A DNA stretch of 64,000 nt from Thermococcus eurythermalis. Lineage in GTDB: Archaea > Methanobacteriota_B > Thermococci > Thermococcales > Thermococcaceae. A program made the translations under genes and the position numbers. Numbering within the stretch: position 1 is the first letter of the stretch; the number at the start of each line of letters is the position of its first letter. The notes under the pieces were generated by a model. That model searched no databases, had not been told where the DNA came from, and saw nothing but the letters and a program-made list of their open reading frames with translations. Below, one piece after another: positions 14,596 to 22,123 of this stretch. The stretch covers positions 620,001-684,000 of the forward strand of contig NZ_CP008887.1 in the NCBI RefSeq assembly GCF_000769655.1. Reading direction: 5' to 3'.

Positions 14596-14949
14596 CATAT
14601 CACCATTATATATTGATAACAAAAGGTACTTAGTGTATCTAATAATAGATACAAAAATCTTAAATAATTACATAAAAAGGTACATTTCAACTGGAGTGGA
14701 GCTAGTGACTTCTTTTAATCATTCATTGTAACTAAAAAAGTTTATAAGGAATTTTGTTCATTGTGCTCTGATTTGAGCATTTTGAATGGGGTGTTTTTGG
14801 TGGAGCTGGTGACTCATCCTTCAACAACTTCTAGTTTTAAGCTATGAGAAAGCCTTAAATTTGTCACTCCTGTACATTGTAGTATGGGGACTGTGACAAG
14901 AAAGCACCTCCACTGAGAGCCAATGCTGAGACGCCCACGGTCGGAGTCC
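14596..14949. other. Right end of the element and junction with host DNA
   Basis: A 354-bp gene-free stretch. CpG is absent up to 14,931 and then suddenly frequent (ACGCCCACGGTCGG), so the junction is near 14,880-14,935. A 15-base imperfect repeat GTGGAGCTRGTGACT occurs at 14696-14710 and 14800-14814. GGGACT (about 14887-14892) and AGTCCC (about 14946-14951) are complementary and bracket the compositional switch. A TATA-like GTTTATAAGG lies near 14740. I cannot fix the attachment site because the left end of the element is outside the window. Confidence 0.5.
14625..14636 (-). promoter_or_regulatory. CTAAGT box of the rightmost element operon
   Basis: On the minus strand ACACTAAGTACC is followed by ATCAATATATAATGGTG and the start at 14595, as in the other CTAAGT promoters. 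Confidence 0.45.
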
Positions 14950-15693
14950 CTAAAGCGTTAAAATCAGGCTGTGTCTCCACCGGGTTCCCGCCTTAAAGCG
15001 GACGTCCTTCACCGAGTAGTCAAGCTCCTTTCCTTTTTCTGATATCGCGTCTATCAAGGGTTCTTTGTCGGGCAGGAAGAGGGCCACCCTTCCACCGGGT
15101 TTTAAGTAGTCCCTAGCCTCTTCGAGGAGCTTCACCGAGAACGCCTCGCCGTATTTGCCCCCTCCAACCCCTTCCCGCTCCGTCAAAACACCCCTCGTCG
15201 GTTTCTCGTAGTAGGGCGGAGCGGAAAAAACTACATCAAAACGCTCCCCCTCCGGGACGACGCCCCGGATTATTCCACCGTTGCTTTTGAGCAATCTAAC
15301 TCTGGCGCCGTTCCTCTCGATGTTCTTCCTTGCGTACTCGAAGAACTCCTCATCGAGCTCCGTCGCCGTAACGTCGCACTTGAATAGCTTCTCTGCCATG
15401 AGGGCTATCATTGCGGTGTGTCCCGTGCCGATTTCCAGAACCTTCTCTCCTCCGCGCAGGAACGTCTTCAGGAAGAGGTAGCGCGAGACCGGCGTCGTTA
15501 CAAGTCCTCGCGGGTGGTACTCAATCTCAAGCCCGAAGAGGGCCTTTGCTATTGCCCTGTTGTAGAGTATCCTCGTCTCCCTGTTCGAGAGGTCGAGTCT
15601 TCCGCGTTTGTCGAGGTATTTTTCAAGCTCCGGGAAGAGCTTTACCGCCTCTTTGACCGGCAGTCCGAGCTTTCCGTCCTTCCAGAGGGGCAT
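14950..15693 (-). CDS. RlmF/METTL16-related class I methyltransferase
   Basis: A 247-residue SAM-dependent methyltransferase. The SAM-binding motif VLEIGTGHTAMIALMA is near residues 85-100. The catalytic loop SAPPYYEKP (about 158-166) is the [NSA]PPY type seen in N6-adenine enzymes, and the family is usually named RlmF-related (23S rRNA adenine methylation in bacteria; the archaeal substrate is not certain). The natural C-terminus (RWRHSLILTL) is intact, so the adjacent element did not interrupt it. It is the last gene of the run from 19273 leftwards, though a weak TATA upstream may give it its own promoter. Confidence 0.75.
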   Translation of the reverse strand: MPLWKDGKLGLPVKEAVKLFPELEKYLDKRGRLDLSNRETRILYNRAIAKALFGLEIEYHPRGLVTTPVSRYLFLKTFLRGGEKVLEIGTGHTAMIALMAEKLFKCDVTATELDEEFFEYARKNIERNGARVRLLKSNGGIIRGVVPEGERFDVVFSAPPYYEKPTRGVLTEREGVGGGKYGEAFSVKLLEEARDYLKPGGRVALFLPDKEPLIDAISEKGKELDYSVKDVRFKAGTRWRHSLILTL

Positions 15694-15729
15694 AACCCAA
15701 GGTGGAAAAGAGGAAGAAAAAGCTTTTGC

Positions 15730-16998
15730 TCAGAGAAGCGCCAGCGCTGCCATGACCTTCGCGTCCTCGACCATGTTGTCTATCTTCGCGTACTCGTTGG
15801 GCTGGTGGGCCATCTCGTCGAGTGTCGCCCAGACCACCGCCGGGATTCCGAGCTTCCTGAAGTAGGCCGCGAAGGTTCCGCCGCCTATTCCGCCGACCTT
15901 GGCCTCCTTTCCGCGGAGCTTCCTGAGGGCCTCCTGGAGGAGCTTCACTATCTCGCTGTTCGGGTCCGTCGGCTCCGGGGCATCAACGCGCTGGAGGACT
16001 TCGAACTCTATCTCCGGCAGGACTTCTCCGTCAACTTCCTTCCTGTGCCTCTCCTTGACCTCTTCGGCCAACTTCTCTGCGTCGGCGAGGACCTCGTCGA
16101 GGTTATACCTCGGCAGAACCCTGCAGTCGAAGACGAGCTCGTGCTCGCCGGGGGCTATGTTCGGGCTGTCCGCGGGGTTTTTGACCATCGTCGGCTCGAA
16201 GGTGCTCTCAGGCGGGTCGAAGAGCTCGTCCCTCTCGCCGTACTTCTCGTGGAGGAGTCTGTCGAGGTGGTAGGCGAAGTCGAGGGCAACGCGGTGGGCG
16301 TTGAGGCCCTTGTCGGGCATGCTCGCGTGAACCTGCTTGCCCTTGACCCTTACCTTGAGCCAGAGGATGCTCTTCTCGGCGACCTCTATGAAGGTTCCGT
16401 CCTCGTTTCCGCCGTCCGGGACGAGGACAAGGTCGTCCTTCCTGAAGAGCTCCGGGTGGTTCTTCATCAGCCACTCGACGCCGTACTTGCTGCCGGTCTC
16501 CTCGTCGCTGACGAAGGCCAAAATAACTGTCCTCTTCGGCCTTATGCCGAGGTTCATCATGGCCCTTACCGCATAGAGGCTCGCCACCAGGCTCTGCCCG
16601 TTGTCCTCGCTTCCGCGTCCGTAAACTTTCCCGTCCTTCACGACCGGCTTGAAGGGCTCGGTAACCGTCCACTTGCTCAGGTCTCCGGGCGGGACTACGT
16701 CAAGGTGCGTTAGAATCCACAGGCGCGGGCTCTCCTCACCCTTTTCGCCGTAGTAGTAGGCCAGAATGCTCGGCCTGACGCCGTTTTTGGCCCTCTCGTC
16801 GGGCGCGTTGTAAACCTCAACCTTGTCGAACGGCCAGTCCTTGATTATCTCAAGGAGCTTCTGGGCCTTGTCGTATTCGCCCTCGTAGCCGTAGTCAGGA
16901 CTTATGGCCGGAATCTTAATCAGCTCGACGAGTGTTTTTACCATCTCGTCGCGGAGCTTTTCAATCTCCTGCGAGACCTTTTCAAGGACTTCGCTCAC
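15730..16998 (-). CDS. M20-family metallopeptidase/amidohydrolase
   Basis: A 422-residue cytosolic dizinc hydrolase of the ArgE/DapE/CPG2 type. Metal and catalytic motifs are in order: LTHLDVVPPGD (about 97-107), GRGSEDNGQS (about 125-134), DEETGSKYG with catalytic Glu (about 165-173), VPDGGNE (about 192-198), and a late His near DEMAHQPNEY. I start at GTG 16998 because GGTGGTGAT lies four bases upstream; an ATG at 17013 would overlap that site. Downstream of an OPT transporter and a PqqD-like gene, it most likely hydrolyses imported peptides or acylated amino acids. Confidence 0.85.
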   Translation of the reverse strand: MSEVLEKVSQEIEKLRDEMVKTLVELIKIPAISPDYGYEGEYDKAQKLLEIIKDWPFDKVEVYNAPDERAKNGVRPSILAYYYGEKGEESPRLWILTHLDVVPPGDLSKWTVTEPFKPVVKDGKVYGRGSEDNGQSLVASLYAVRAMMNLGIRPKRTVILAFVSDEETGSKYGVEWLMKNHPELFRKDDLVLVPDGGNEDGTFIEVAEKSILWLKVRVKGKQVHASMPDKGLNAHRVALDFAYHLDRLLHEKYGERDELFDPPESTFEPTMVKNPADSPNIAPGEHELVFDCRVLPRYNLDEVLADAEKLAEEVKERHRKEVDGEVLPEIEFEVLQRVDAPEPTDPNSEIVKLLQEALRKLRGKEAKVGGIGGGTFAAYFRKLGIPAVVWATLDEMAHQPNEYAKIDNMVEDAKVMAALALL

Positions 16999-17014
16999 GG
17001 GTATCACCACCATA

Positions 17015-17347
17015 CTATAGCTCGCTTACCCTTTTAAACTCAACCAGATACCTCCTGGCCAGCTCAAAAAGAAAAGTCACCAGGCGCTCGTAGAGGGGCT
17101 CAACTTCTTCTCCAAAGCGGGCCTTGAGGGCCTTACCAATCTCCCTCACAGTTCTCCTGCCGTCGCAGAGCTCCCACGTGTATGCCCCTACCTCGTCGAG
17201 CTCTATCCTTCTGTAGTCCCCGTGGAGCCTCCGGGCCAGAAAGTCCAGCTTTGAGTCCATGGGGATTAAGAGGTAGTACTTGCCGTCAATCTTCTTCAGC
17301 TGGACTTTGGGGTTTGGCACTGGGACAAGCTCGAGGTACTCTTCCAT
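17015..17347 (-). CDS. PqqD-like protein
   Basis: A 110-residue protein with the PqqD-type winged fold (about 45-105, ELDEVGAYTWELCDGRRTVREIGKAL with a following helix). PqqD proteins present peptides to partner radical SAM enzymes, but many stand-alone archaeal copies have no known partner. The start ATG 17347 sits behind GGAGGGGA. It lies 17 bases before the M20 peptidase start and 39 bases after the OPT transporter, so it is probably in the same operon and may have a peptide-linked role. Confidence 0.7.
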   Translation of the reverse strand: MEEYLELVPVPNPKVQLKKIDGKYYLLIPMDSKLDFLARRLHGDYRRIELDEVGAYTWELCDGRRTVREIGKALKARFGEEVEPLYERLVTFLFELARRYLVEFKRVSEL

Positions 17348-17386
17348 GAAAGTCCCCTCCAAAAGAGGAAATAAAGGGACGGGCCT

Positions 17387-19273
17387 TCACTGGCCCTCTT
17401 TTCCTATCTTGTAGAGCCAGCCAAGCAGTCCAAAGAGGAAGAGGGCTCCGAGGACGTTGCCGGCGGTCGTGGTGGAGACGGAGGGCGCCACGTCGCCAAT
17501 GATGAGTGCGGCGAACACTATTCCCATGAGAGCCTCTCCCGTTATAAGGCCCGCCGCTCCGAGGACTCCTGGGTCGGTGAGGCTCTCACCCTTGGCGCCC
17601 CTGACCTTGTCGACGAAGTACCTAACGATACCGCCGAGGAATATCGGGACGCCAAGTGAAAGCGGCAGGTATATACCGACGGCCACGGGCATTACCGGAG
17701 TCCTGAAGCTTGAGCCCTTCATGGCGAGTATCTCGTCGAGAATTATGAGCACTATTGCAATTCCGGCACCGATGAAGACCATGTTCCACGGCAGGTTGCC
17801 CTCGAAGACACCCTGGGTGACCTTTGCCATCAGGAAGGCCTGCGGTGCGGCGAGGGCGTTTTCTTTTGCCGTGGGAGTTCCTGCTATTCCGTACGCCTCA
17901 ATCAGGAGGTTGAGGACGGGAGCCATGACGAGGGCCGCCGCGAACACACCGACAATCTCAAAGACCTGCTGCCTCTTGGGTGTTGCACCGACGATGTAAC
18001 CAGTGGCAAGGTCCTGCATGGTGTCTCCAGCTATTGCTGCAGCGGTACACACGACGGCAGCGACGAGTATGGTGGCGACTGCGCCTTCAATGCCAGTAAG
18101 GCCGAGGGCCTTGAGGATGAGGGCCGTGAAGAGGAGGCTCATGATGGTTATTCCTGAGACCGGGTTGTTTGATGAGCCGACGATACCCGCGAGGTAGCCT
18201 GCTATTGCGCTTCCGAAGAAGCCCAGTATGAGCATGAGAACTGCCATCACCGCAGCGTGGAGGACGCTATCGAGCACGTGCATGTACAGGAGGAAGAGCG
18301 GAATGACGAAGGCAACGATGAGGACTATTACGTAGTTAAGAGGCATGTCCTCCTCTGTCCTCAGGACAGTACCTCCGGCCTGCCTGTGCTTAGCGGCTTC
18401 GAGACCGGCCTTGATACCTCTGCTTATCGGCCCCCTGAGCTTGATGAGGCTCCAGAGGCCACCGACGACCATCGCACCTACTCCCATGTACCTAATCTTG
18501 GTGCTCCAGATGGTCCAGGCAAGGTCGACGGCACTAAGACCATCGGGGTTGCCGTATGAGGCGGCATAGATGGGAATCGCTATGAACCATGCTATTGCAC
18601 CACCGAGGAAGACAAGGAAGGCTATATTAAGCCCAACGATGTAACCGACGCTTACCAGCGCGGCGGAGAGGTCGCTTCCAAGGTAGAGAACCCTTTTTCC
18701 AATGAACTTCGCGCCTTCAAGGGTTCCCTTCCACACGCCGATGCTTCCGAGGAACTTGTAGAGCGCACCGAATATTCCACCTATGAATATCGGCTTCGCG
18801 TGGCTTCCACCCTTGTCACCGGCTATGAGGACTTCCGCACAGGCGGTACCCTCCGGGTACGGGAGCTTCTCCTCGGCTATGAACGCCCTCCTGAGGACGA
18901 TTGTGAAGAGCGCACCGAGGGAACCGCCGAGAGCCGCTATCGCCGTGACCAGGTAGTACGGGAAGGTCGTGTAGTACTCGAGGACGACCAGCGCCGGGAA
19001 CGTGAAGATGACTCCCGCCGCGAGGGACTCGCCTGCTGAAGCCGCCGTCTGCACCATGTTGTTTTCGAGGATGTTCTTGTCCTTGAACGCAAGAAGTATT
19101 GCCATCGATATAACCGCTGCTGGAATGCTGGCGCTCACGGTCATACCGGCGTACATGCCGAGGTAGGCGTTTGCCGCGCCCATTATCACTGAAAGCACAA
19201 TACCCAAAACAAAAGCCTTCAGAGTGTATTCGGGCAGGGATTTCTCGGGTGGTATATAGGGTTTGAACTCCAT
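17387..19273 (-). CDS. OPT-family oligopeptide transporter
   Basis: A 628-residue membrane protein with about 14-16 hydrophobic spans, typical length for prokaryotic OPT proteins. Family signatures are the N-terminal GAANAYLGMYAGMTVSASIPAA (first spans; quoted in part), the GESLAAGVIFT segment and the late GEALMGIVFA. These carriers import small peptides, probably by proton coupling. The start ATG 19273 is set by GGGGGTG six bases upstream. It heads a run of four leftward genes that includes the M20 peptidase. Confidence 0.88.
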   Translation of the reverse strand: MEFKPYIPPEKSLPEYTLKAFVLGIVLSVIMGAANAYLGMYAGMTVSASIPAAVISMAILLAFKDKNILENNMVQTAASAGESLAAGVIFTFPALVVLEYYTTFPYYLVTAIAALGGSLGALFTIVLRRAFIAEEKLPYPEGTACAEVLIAGDKGGSHAKPIFIGGIFGALYKFLGSIGVWKGTLEGAKFIGKRVLYLGSDLSAALVSVGYIVGLNIAFLVFLGGAIAWFIAIPIYAASYGNPDGLSAVDLAWTIWSTKIRYMGVGAMVVGGLWSLIKLRGPISRGIKAGLEAAKHRQAGGTVLRTEEDMPLNYVIVLIVAFVIPLFLLYMHVLDSVLHAAVMAVLMLILGFFGSAIAGYLAGIVGSSNNPVSGITIMSLLFTALILKALGLTGIEGAVATILVAAVVCTAAAIAGDTMQDLATGYIVGATPKRQQVFEIVGVFAAALVMAPVLNLLIEAYGIAGTPTAKENALAAPQAFLMAKVTQGVFEGNLPWNMVFIGAGIAIVLIILDEILAMKGSSFRTPVMPVAVGIYLPLSLGVPIFLGGIVRYFVDKVRGAKGESLTDPGVLGAAGLITGEALMGIVFAALIIGDVAPSVSTTTAGNVLGALFLFGLLGWLYKIGKEGQ

Positions 19274-19429
19274 TGTTGTCACCCCCTTAATTGGGCATAG
19301 TAATTAGGTGCCGCGTCATAAAAATGTTTTGTTGTGTTCATTTACGTTTGTCTGTGTGCTTGGTGGCACCCCTCTTGAAAGTTTTCCACTGCCATGGTGC
19401 TCTCTGCTCTTTTTGCTCCGCCGATGTGG

Positions 19430-19446
19430 GGCAATGCCTTATATAC
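19430..19446 (+). promoter_or_regulatory. TATA region of the MBL-fold gene
   Basis: GCAATGCCTTATATACT contains a TATA box (TTATATA) about 50 bases before the GTG start at 19494, in the divergent gap from the OPT gene. Confidence 0.5.
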
Positions 19447-19493
19447 TCCCGGTTGTATATTTCACCGTCCGCAAAGGATACGGAGGTGGGGAA

Positions 19494-20309
19494 GTGATAG
19501 AGATAACGTTCCTGGGGAGCGGTGGGGGCAGGTTCATTACCATAACCCAGTTCCGCTCCACGGGAGGGTTCCACATAAGGGCCAGCAGGAACGTCTACGT
19601 TGACCCTGGGCCCGGGGCGCTTGTGAGGAGCTGGCGCTACAAGCTCGACCCGAGGAAGCTCGACGCCATCTTTGTCTCCCACAGGCACGTAGACCACTGC
19701 AACGACCTAGAGGTCATGGTTGAGGCGATGACAGGCGGTGCTCTGAAGAAGAGGGGGACGCTGATAGCATCTAAGAGCGTCGTCTACGGCGACGAGGATC
19801 ACACGCCGGCGATAAGCAAGTACCACATAGACGTCCTGGAGAGCGTCCACACGCCGGAGCCCGGCAACAAGATAACTATCGGCGAGGAGGAGTTCCTGAT
19901 AACTCCCAGCAAGCACTCAGACCCGACCACGATAGGCTTCCGCATGAGGACAGCCTACGGGGACATATCCTACATTCCGGACACTGCGTATTTCGACGGC
20001 CTGATAAAATGGCACGACGGGGCGAGGGTTCTCATAGCGGCAATTACGAGACCAAGGGACATGGGTATTCCGTACCACCTCAGTACCGACGATGCCGTCG
20101 AGATGCTGAAGAGCATGGAGAAGAAGCCTGAGGTGCTGGTAATGAGCCACATCGGAATGAAAATGCACTTTGCGAACCCATACAAGGAGGCCAAATACAT
20201 AGAAAACGTCACGGGCGTAAAGACCTACGTCGCCAAAGAAGGGTTCAGGGTAATGGTGGACAAAAAGGAAATAGCAGTCAGAACGCTCAGGCCTGCCCGC
20301 TTTGTTTGA
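19494..20309 (+). CDS. MBL-fold metallo-hydrolase
   Basis: A 271-residue metallo-beta-lactamase-fold hydrolase. The metal motif SHRHVDHCND (HxHxDH, about 62-71) is followed by a further His in TPSKHSDPTT and an Asp in YIPDTAYF; a late His is in MSHIGM. The start is GTG 19494, with GGAGGTGGGG upstream; the frame extends 60 codons further left but through the promoter. It is most like stand-alone archaeal hydrolases; the substrate cannot be read from the sequence. Its 3' end overlaps the convergent phosphohexomutase gene by 23 bases. Confidence 0.8.
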   Translation: MIEITFLGSGGGRFITITQFRSTGGFHIRASRNVYVDPGPGALVRSWRYKLDPRKLDAIFVSHRHVDHCNDLEVMVEAMTGGALKKRGTLIASKSVVYGDEDHTPAISKYHIDVLESVHTPEPGNKITIGEEEFLITPSKHSDPTTIGFRMRTAYGDISYIPDTAYFDGLIKWHDGARVLIAAITRPRDMGIPYHLSTDDAVEMLKSMEKKPEVLVMSHIGMKMHFANPYKEAKYIENVTGVKTYVAKEGFRVMVDKKEIAVRTLRPARFV

Positions 20310-21657
20310 GCTTTTCCACTTCTTTTGCGACGACGCTGTAGGCAAGCTCAAAGAGCTCGTCGCGCCTCTTCTCGCTCGGGGCCTCGACCACGACGCGAAT
20401 CTTCGGCTCCGTTCCGCTCGGTCTCACCAGAACCCAAGAGCCGTCCTTGAGCTGGAAGCGGTAGCCCGAAATCGTGAGGACTTCCTTAATCTCGTCCCCA
20501 AGCTTTTCTTCAAGAACCCGGTGTGCCCTTTCGAGGACGGCCTTTTTGAGATCGTCTGGGCACCTCACGTTCTTCTTGGTCAAGTAGTAGGTTGGTATCT
20601 CCTCCTTGATTATTTGGGAGAGCGGCTTTCCGCGCTCGTCTATGAGCTTTATGAGGAGCCCCATCGTCACGAAGCTGTCTATCCACGGGCCGAACTTCGG
20701 GTGGACGAGCTTCCAGGGCTCGGCGGCAAAGATGGCGCCGTACTTCTTTATTCCGTCGTGGGGCTGGCCGAGGGGAATTCTTACAACCTTTCCGCCCGCT
20801 TCCTCAACAACGTGGTCTATCCTTGAGCCGGTGTCTATCGAGACGACGACAGTTCCTCCTCCGTGCTCCTCCACGTAGAGTTTGGCGAAGAGGGCTATCA
20901 GGGCGTCCTCGTTCACGTACTGACCCTTCTCGTCGAAGACTGCTATCCTGTCGGCGTCGCCGTCCTGAGCGATGACCAGGTCAGCGCCGAGCGTCCTCGC
21001 GAGCTCGCCGAGGTAGGCGATGTTCTCGTACCTCGGCTCCGGCTTCCTTCCCGGGAAGTGGCCGTCGATGTGGGCGTTCACGCTTATCACTTTGGCGCCC
21101 ATCTCCCGGAGGAGGTACGGCGCCACAACGCTTCCAGCACCGTTGGCGCCGTCGTAGAGAACCGTTAGGTTTGTTTCGTGATTGACAAAGTCGAGAACAG
21201 CCTTAATGTATTCATCCCTAATGTCGAGGCTTTTGAGGCCCTTTATCTCGTCCCACTGGGCCTTTCTGAAGTTCTTGGAGAAAACGAGCTCCTCAAGCTC
21301 TCTCTCCTGCTCAACGTAGAATTCCGTCCCGTCACCGTTGAAGACCTTTATGCCGTTGTCCGTCGGGGGGTTGTGGCTCGCGGTTATCATGACCCCCCCG
21401 TCGGCGTATTTCCTCGTTCCCCACGCCAGGGCTGGCGTCGGAATCAGGCCAAAGTCAAGGACTTCCTTTCCTGTCGAGAGGAGCCCGGAAATGAGCGCGC
21501 TCTGGAGCATCACGCTTGACGTCCTGCCGTCCCTGGCAACGGCCACGGTCTCTCCGTCAACGTACGTCCCCATGGCCTTTCCAATGTCCATCGCGAGTTC
21601 CGGCGTGACCTTCTCCCACAGAGTCCCGCGGATTCCAGCCGTGCCGAAGAGCTTCAT
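20287..21657 (-). CDS. Phosphoglucomutase/phosphomannomutase family enzyme
   Basis: A 456-residue alpha-D-phosphohexomutase. The active-site serine loop is TASHNPPTDNG (about 92-102), the metal loop DGDADR (about 238-243), the sugar loop GxEP-like AAEPWK (about 320-325), and the phosphate-binding loop VRPSGTEPKIR (about 415-425). The family interconverts 1- and 6-phosphates of glucose, mannose or glucosamine; which one here is not certain. It starts with MKLFGTAGIRG behind GGTGGTGTT. A TATA-like GATATTTAA lies upstream. Confidence 0.88.
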   Translation of the reverse strand: MKLFGTAGIRGTLWEKVTPELAMDIGKAMGTYVDGETVAVARDGRTSSVMLQSALISGLLSTGKEVLDFGLIPTPALAWGTRKYADGGVMITASHNPPTDNGIKVFNGDGTEFYVEQERELEELVFSKNFRKAQWDEIKGLKSLDIRDEYIKAVLDFVNHETNLTVLYDGANGAGSVVAPYLLREMGAKVISVNAHIDGHFPGRKPEPRYENIAYLGELARTLGADLVIAQDGDADRIAVFDEKGQYVNEDALIALFAKLYVEEHGGGTVVVSIDTGSRIDHVVEEAGGKVVRIPLGQPHDGIKKYGAIFAAEPWKLVHPKFGPWIDSFVTMGLLIKLIDERGKPLSQIIKEEIPTYYLTKKNVRCPDDLKKAVLERAHRVLEEKLGDEIKEVLTISGYRFQLKDGSWVLVRPSGTEPKIRVVVEAPSEKRRDELFELAYSVVAKEVEKLKQSGQA

Positions 21658-21686
21658 AACACCACCGTGTTTAGTTGGGCGGGCCC

Positions 21687-22091
21687 TTAAATATCTTTGG
21701 TGGTGTAGATTGATAGCCTTCGGTAGTTTACCAGCCGCAGTCCCCTCGGGACGGAGTCGCCGCTCAGCGGTAGAATTACTAGGGGAACCCTTACTTTCCG
21801 GCTTAACTCAATAATCGGCCTCATTATCTCTGGTGTTGGCCTCACGGAGTAAAGGGCAACCGCGTCGCTGTAGAGCTCCAGCTTCGGCCTGAACAGGTCG
21901 TCCCGAACGGCTTTAATCCCCGCTTTCCTCGCGTTTTCCACGGCTTCCTCGTTCCAGTCCACTGCCAGAACGTCGTATCCGAGCTCCTTCAGCCTGAGCG
22001 CTACCTTTATTTGGAAGCCTATCCCCAGCTCGACTATTTTTCCCTTTGGAAACTTCTCCGCCAGAAAATCCGCGAAGTCCTCAATTGGCAT
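21687..22091 (-). CDS. UPF0146 family protein
   Basis: A 134-residue protein with a short Rossmann-like, methyltransferase-like core: KGKIVELGIGFQIKVALRL (about 16-34), then DVLAVDWNEEAVENA (about 40-54). This is the UPF0146 pattern found across Euryarchaeota; the function is not known. TTTTTAAACCCC precedes the start by about 25 bases and there is no ribosome site, which suggests a leaderless transcript. Confidence 0.75.
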   Translation of the reverse strand: MPIEDFADFLAEKFPKGKIVELGIGFQIKVALRLKELGYDVLAVDWNEEAVENARKAGIKAVRDDLFRPKLELYSDAVALYSVRPTPEIMRPIIELSRKVRVPLVILPLSGDSVPRGLRLVNYRRLSIYTTKDI

Positions 22092-22123
22092 GGGAGAAAA
22101 TAGAAACGGGGGTTTAAAAAGCT

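Noticed and set aside
14881-14955. A tRNA or C/D box RNA at the junction
   Set aside because: GGGACT/AGTCCC can pair, but there is no T-arm, anticodon arm or proper C and D boxes.
15418-16713. A 431-codon frame antisense to the M20 peptidase and methyltransferase genes
   Set aside because: Long antisense frames are expected in GC-rich coding DNA; no ribosome site and no recognisable domain. The same holds for the large antisense frames at 25427-26377 and 50241-51671.
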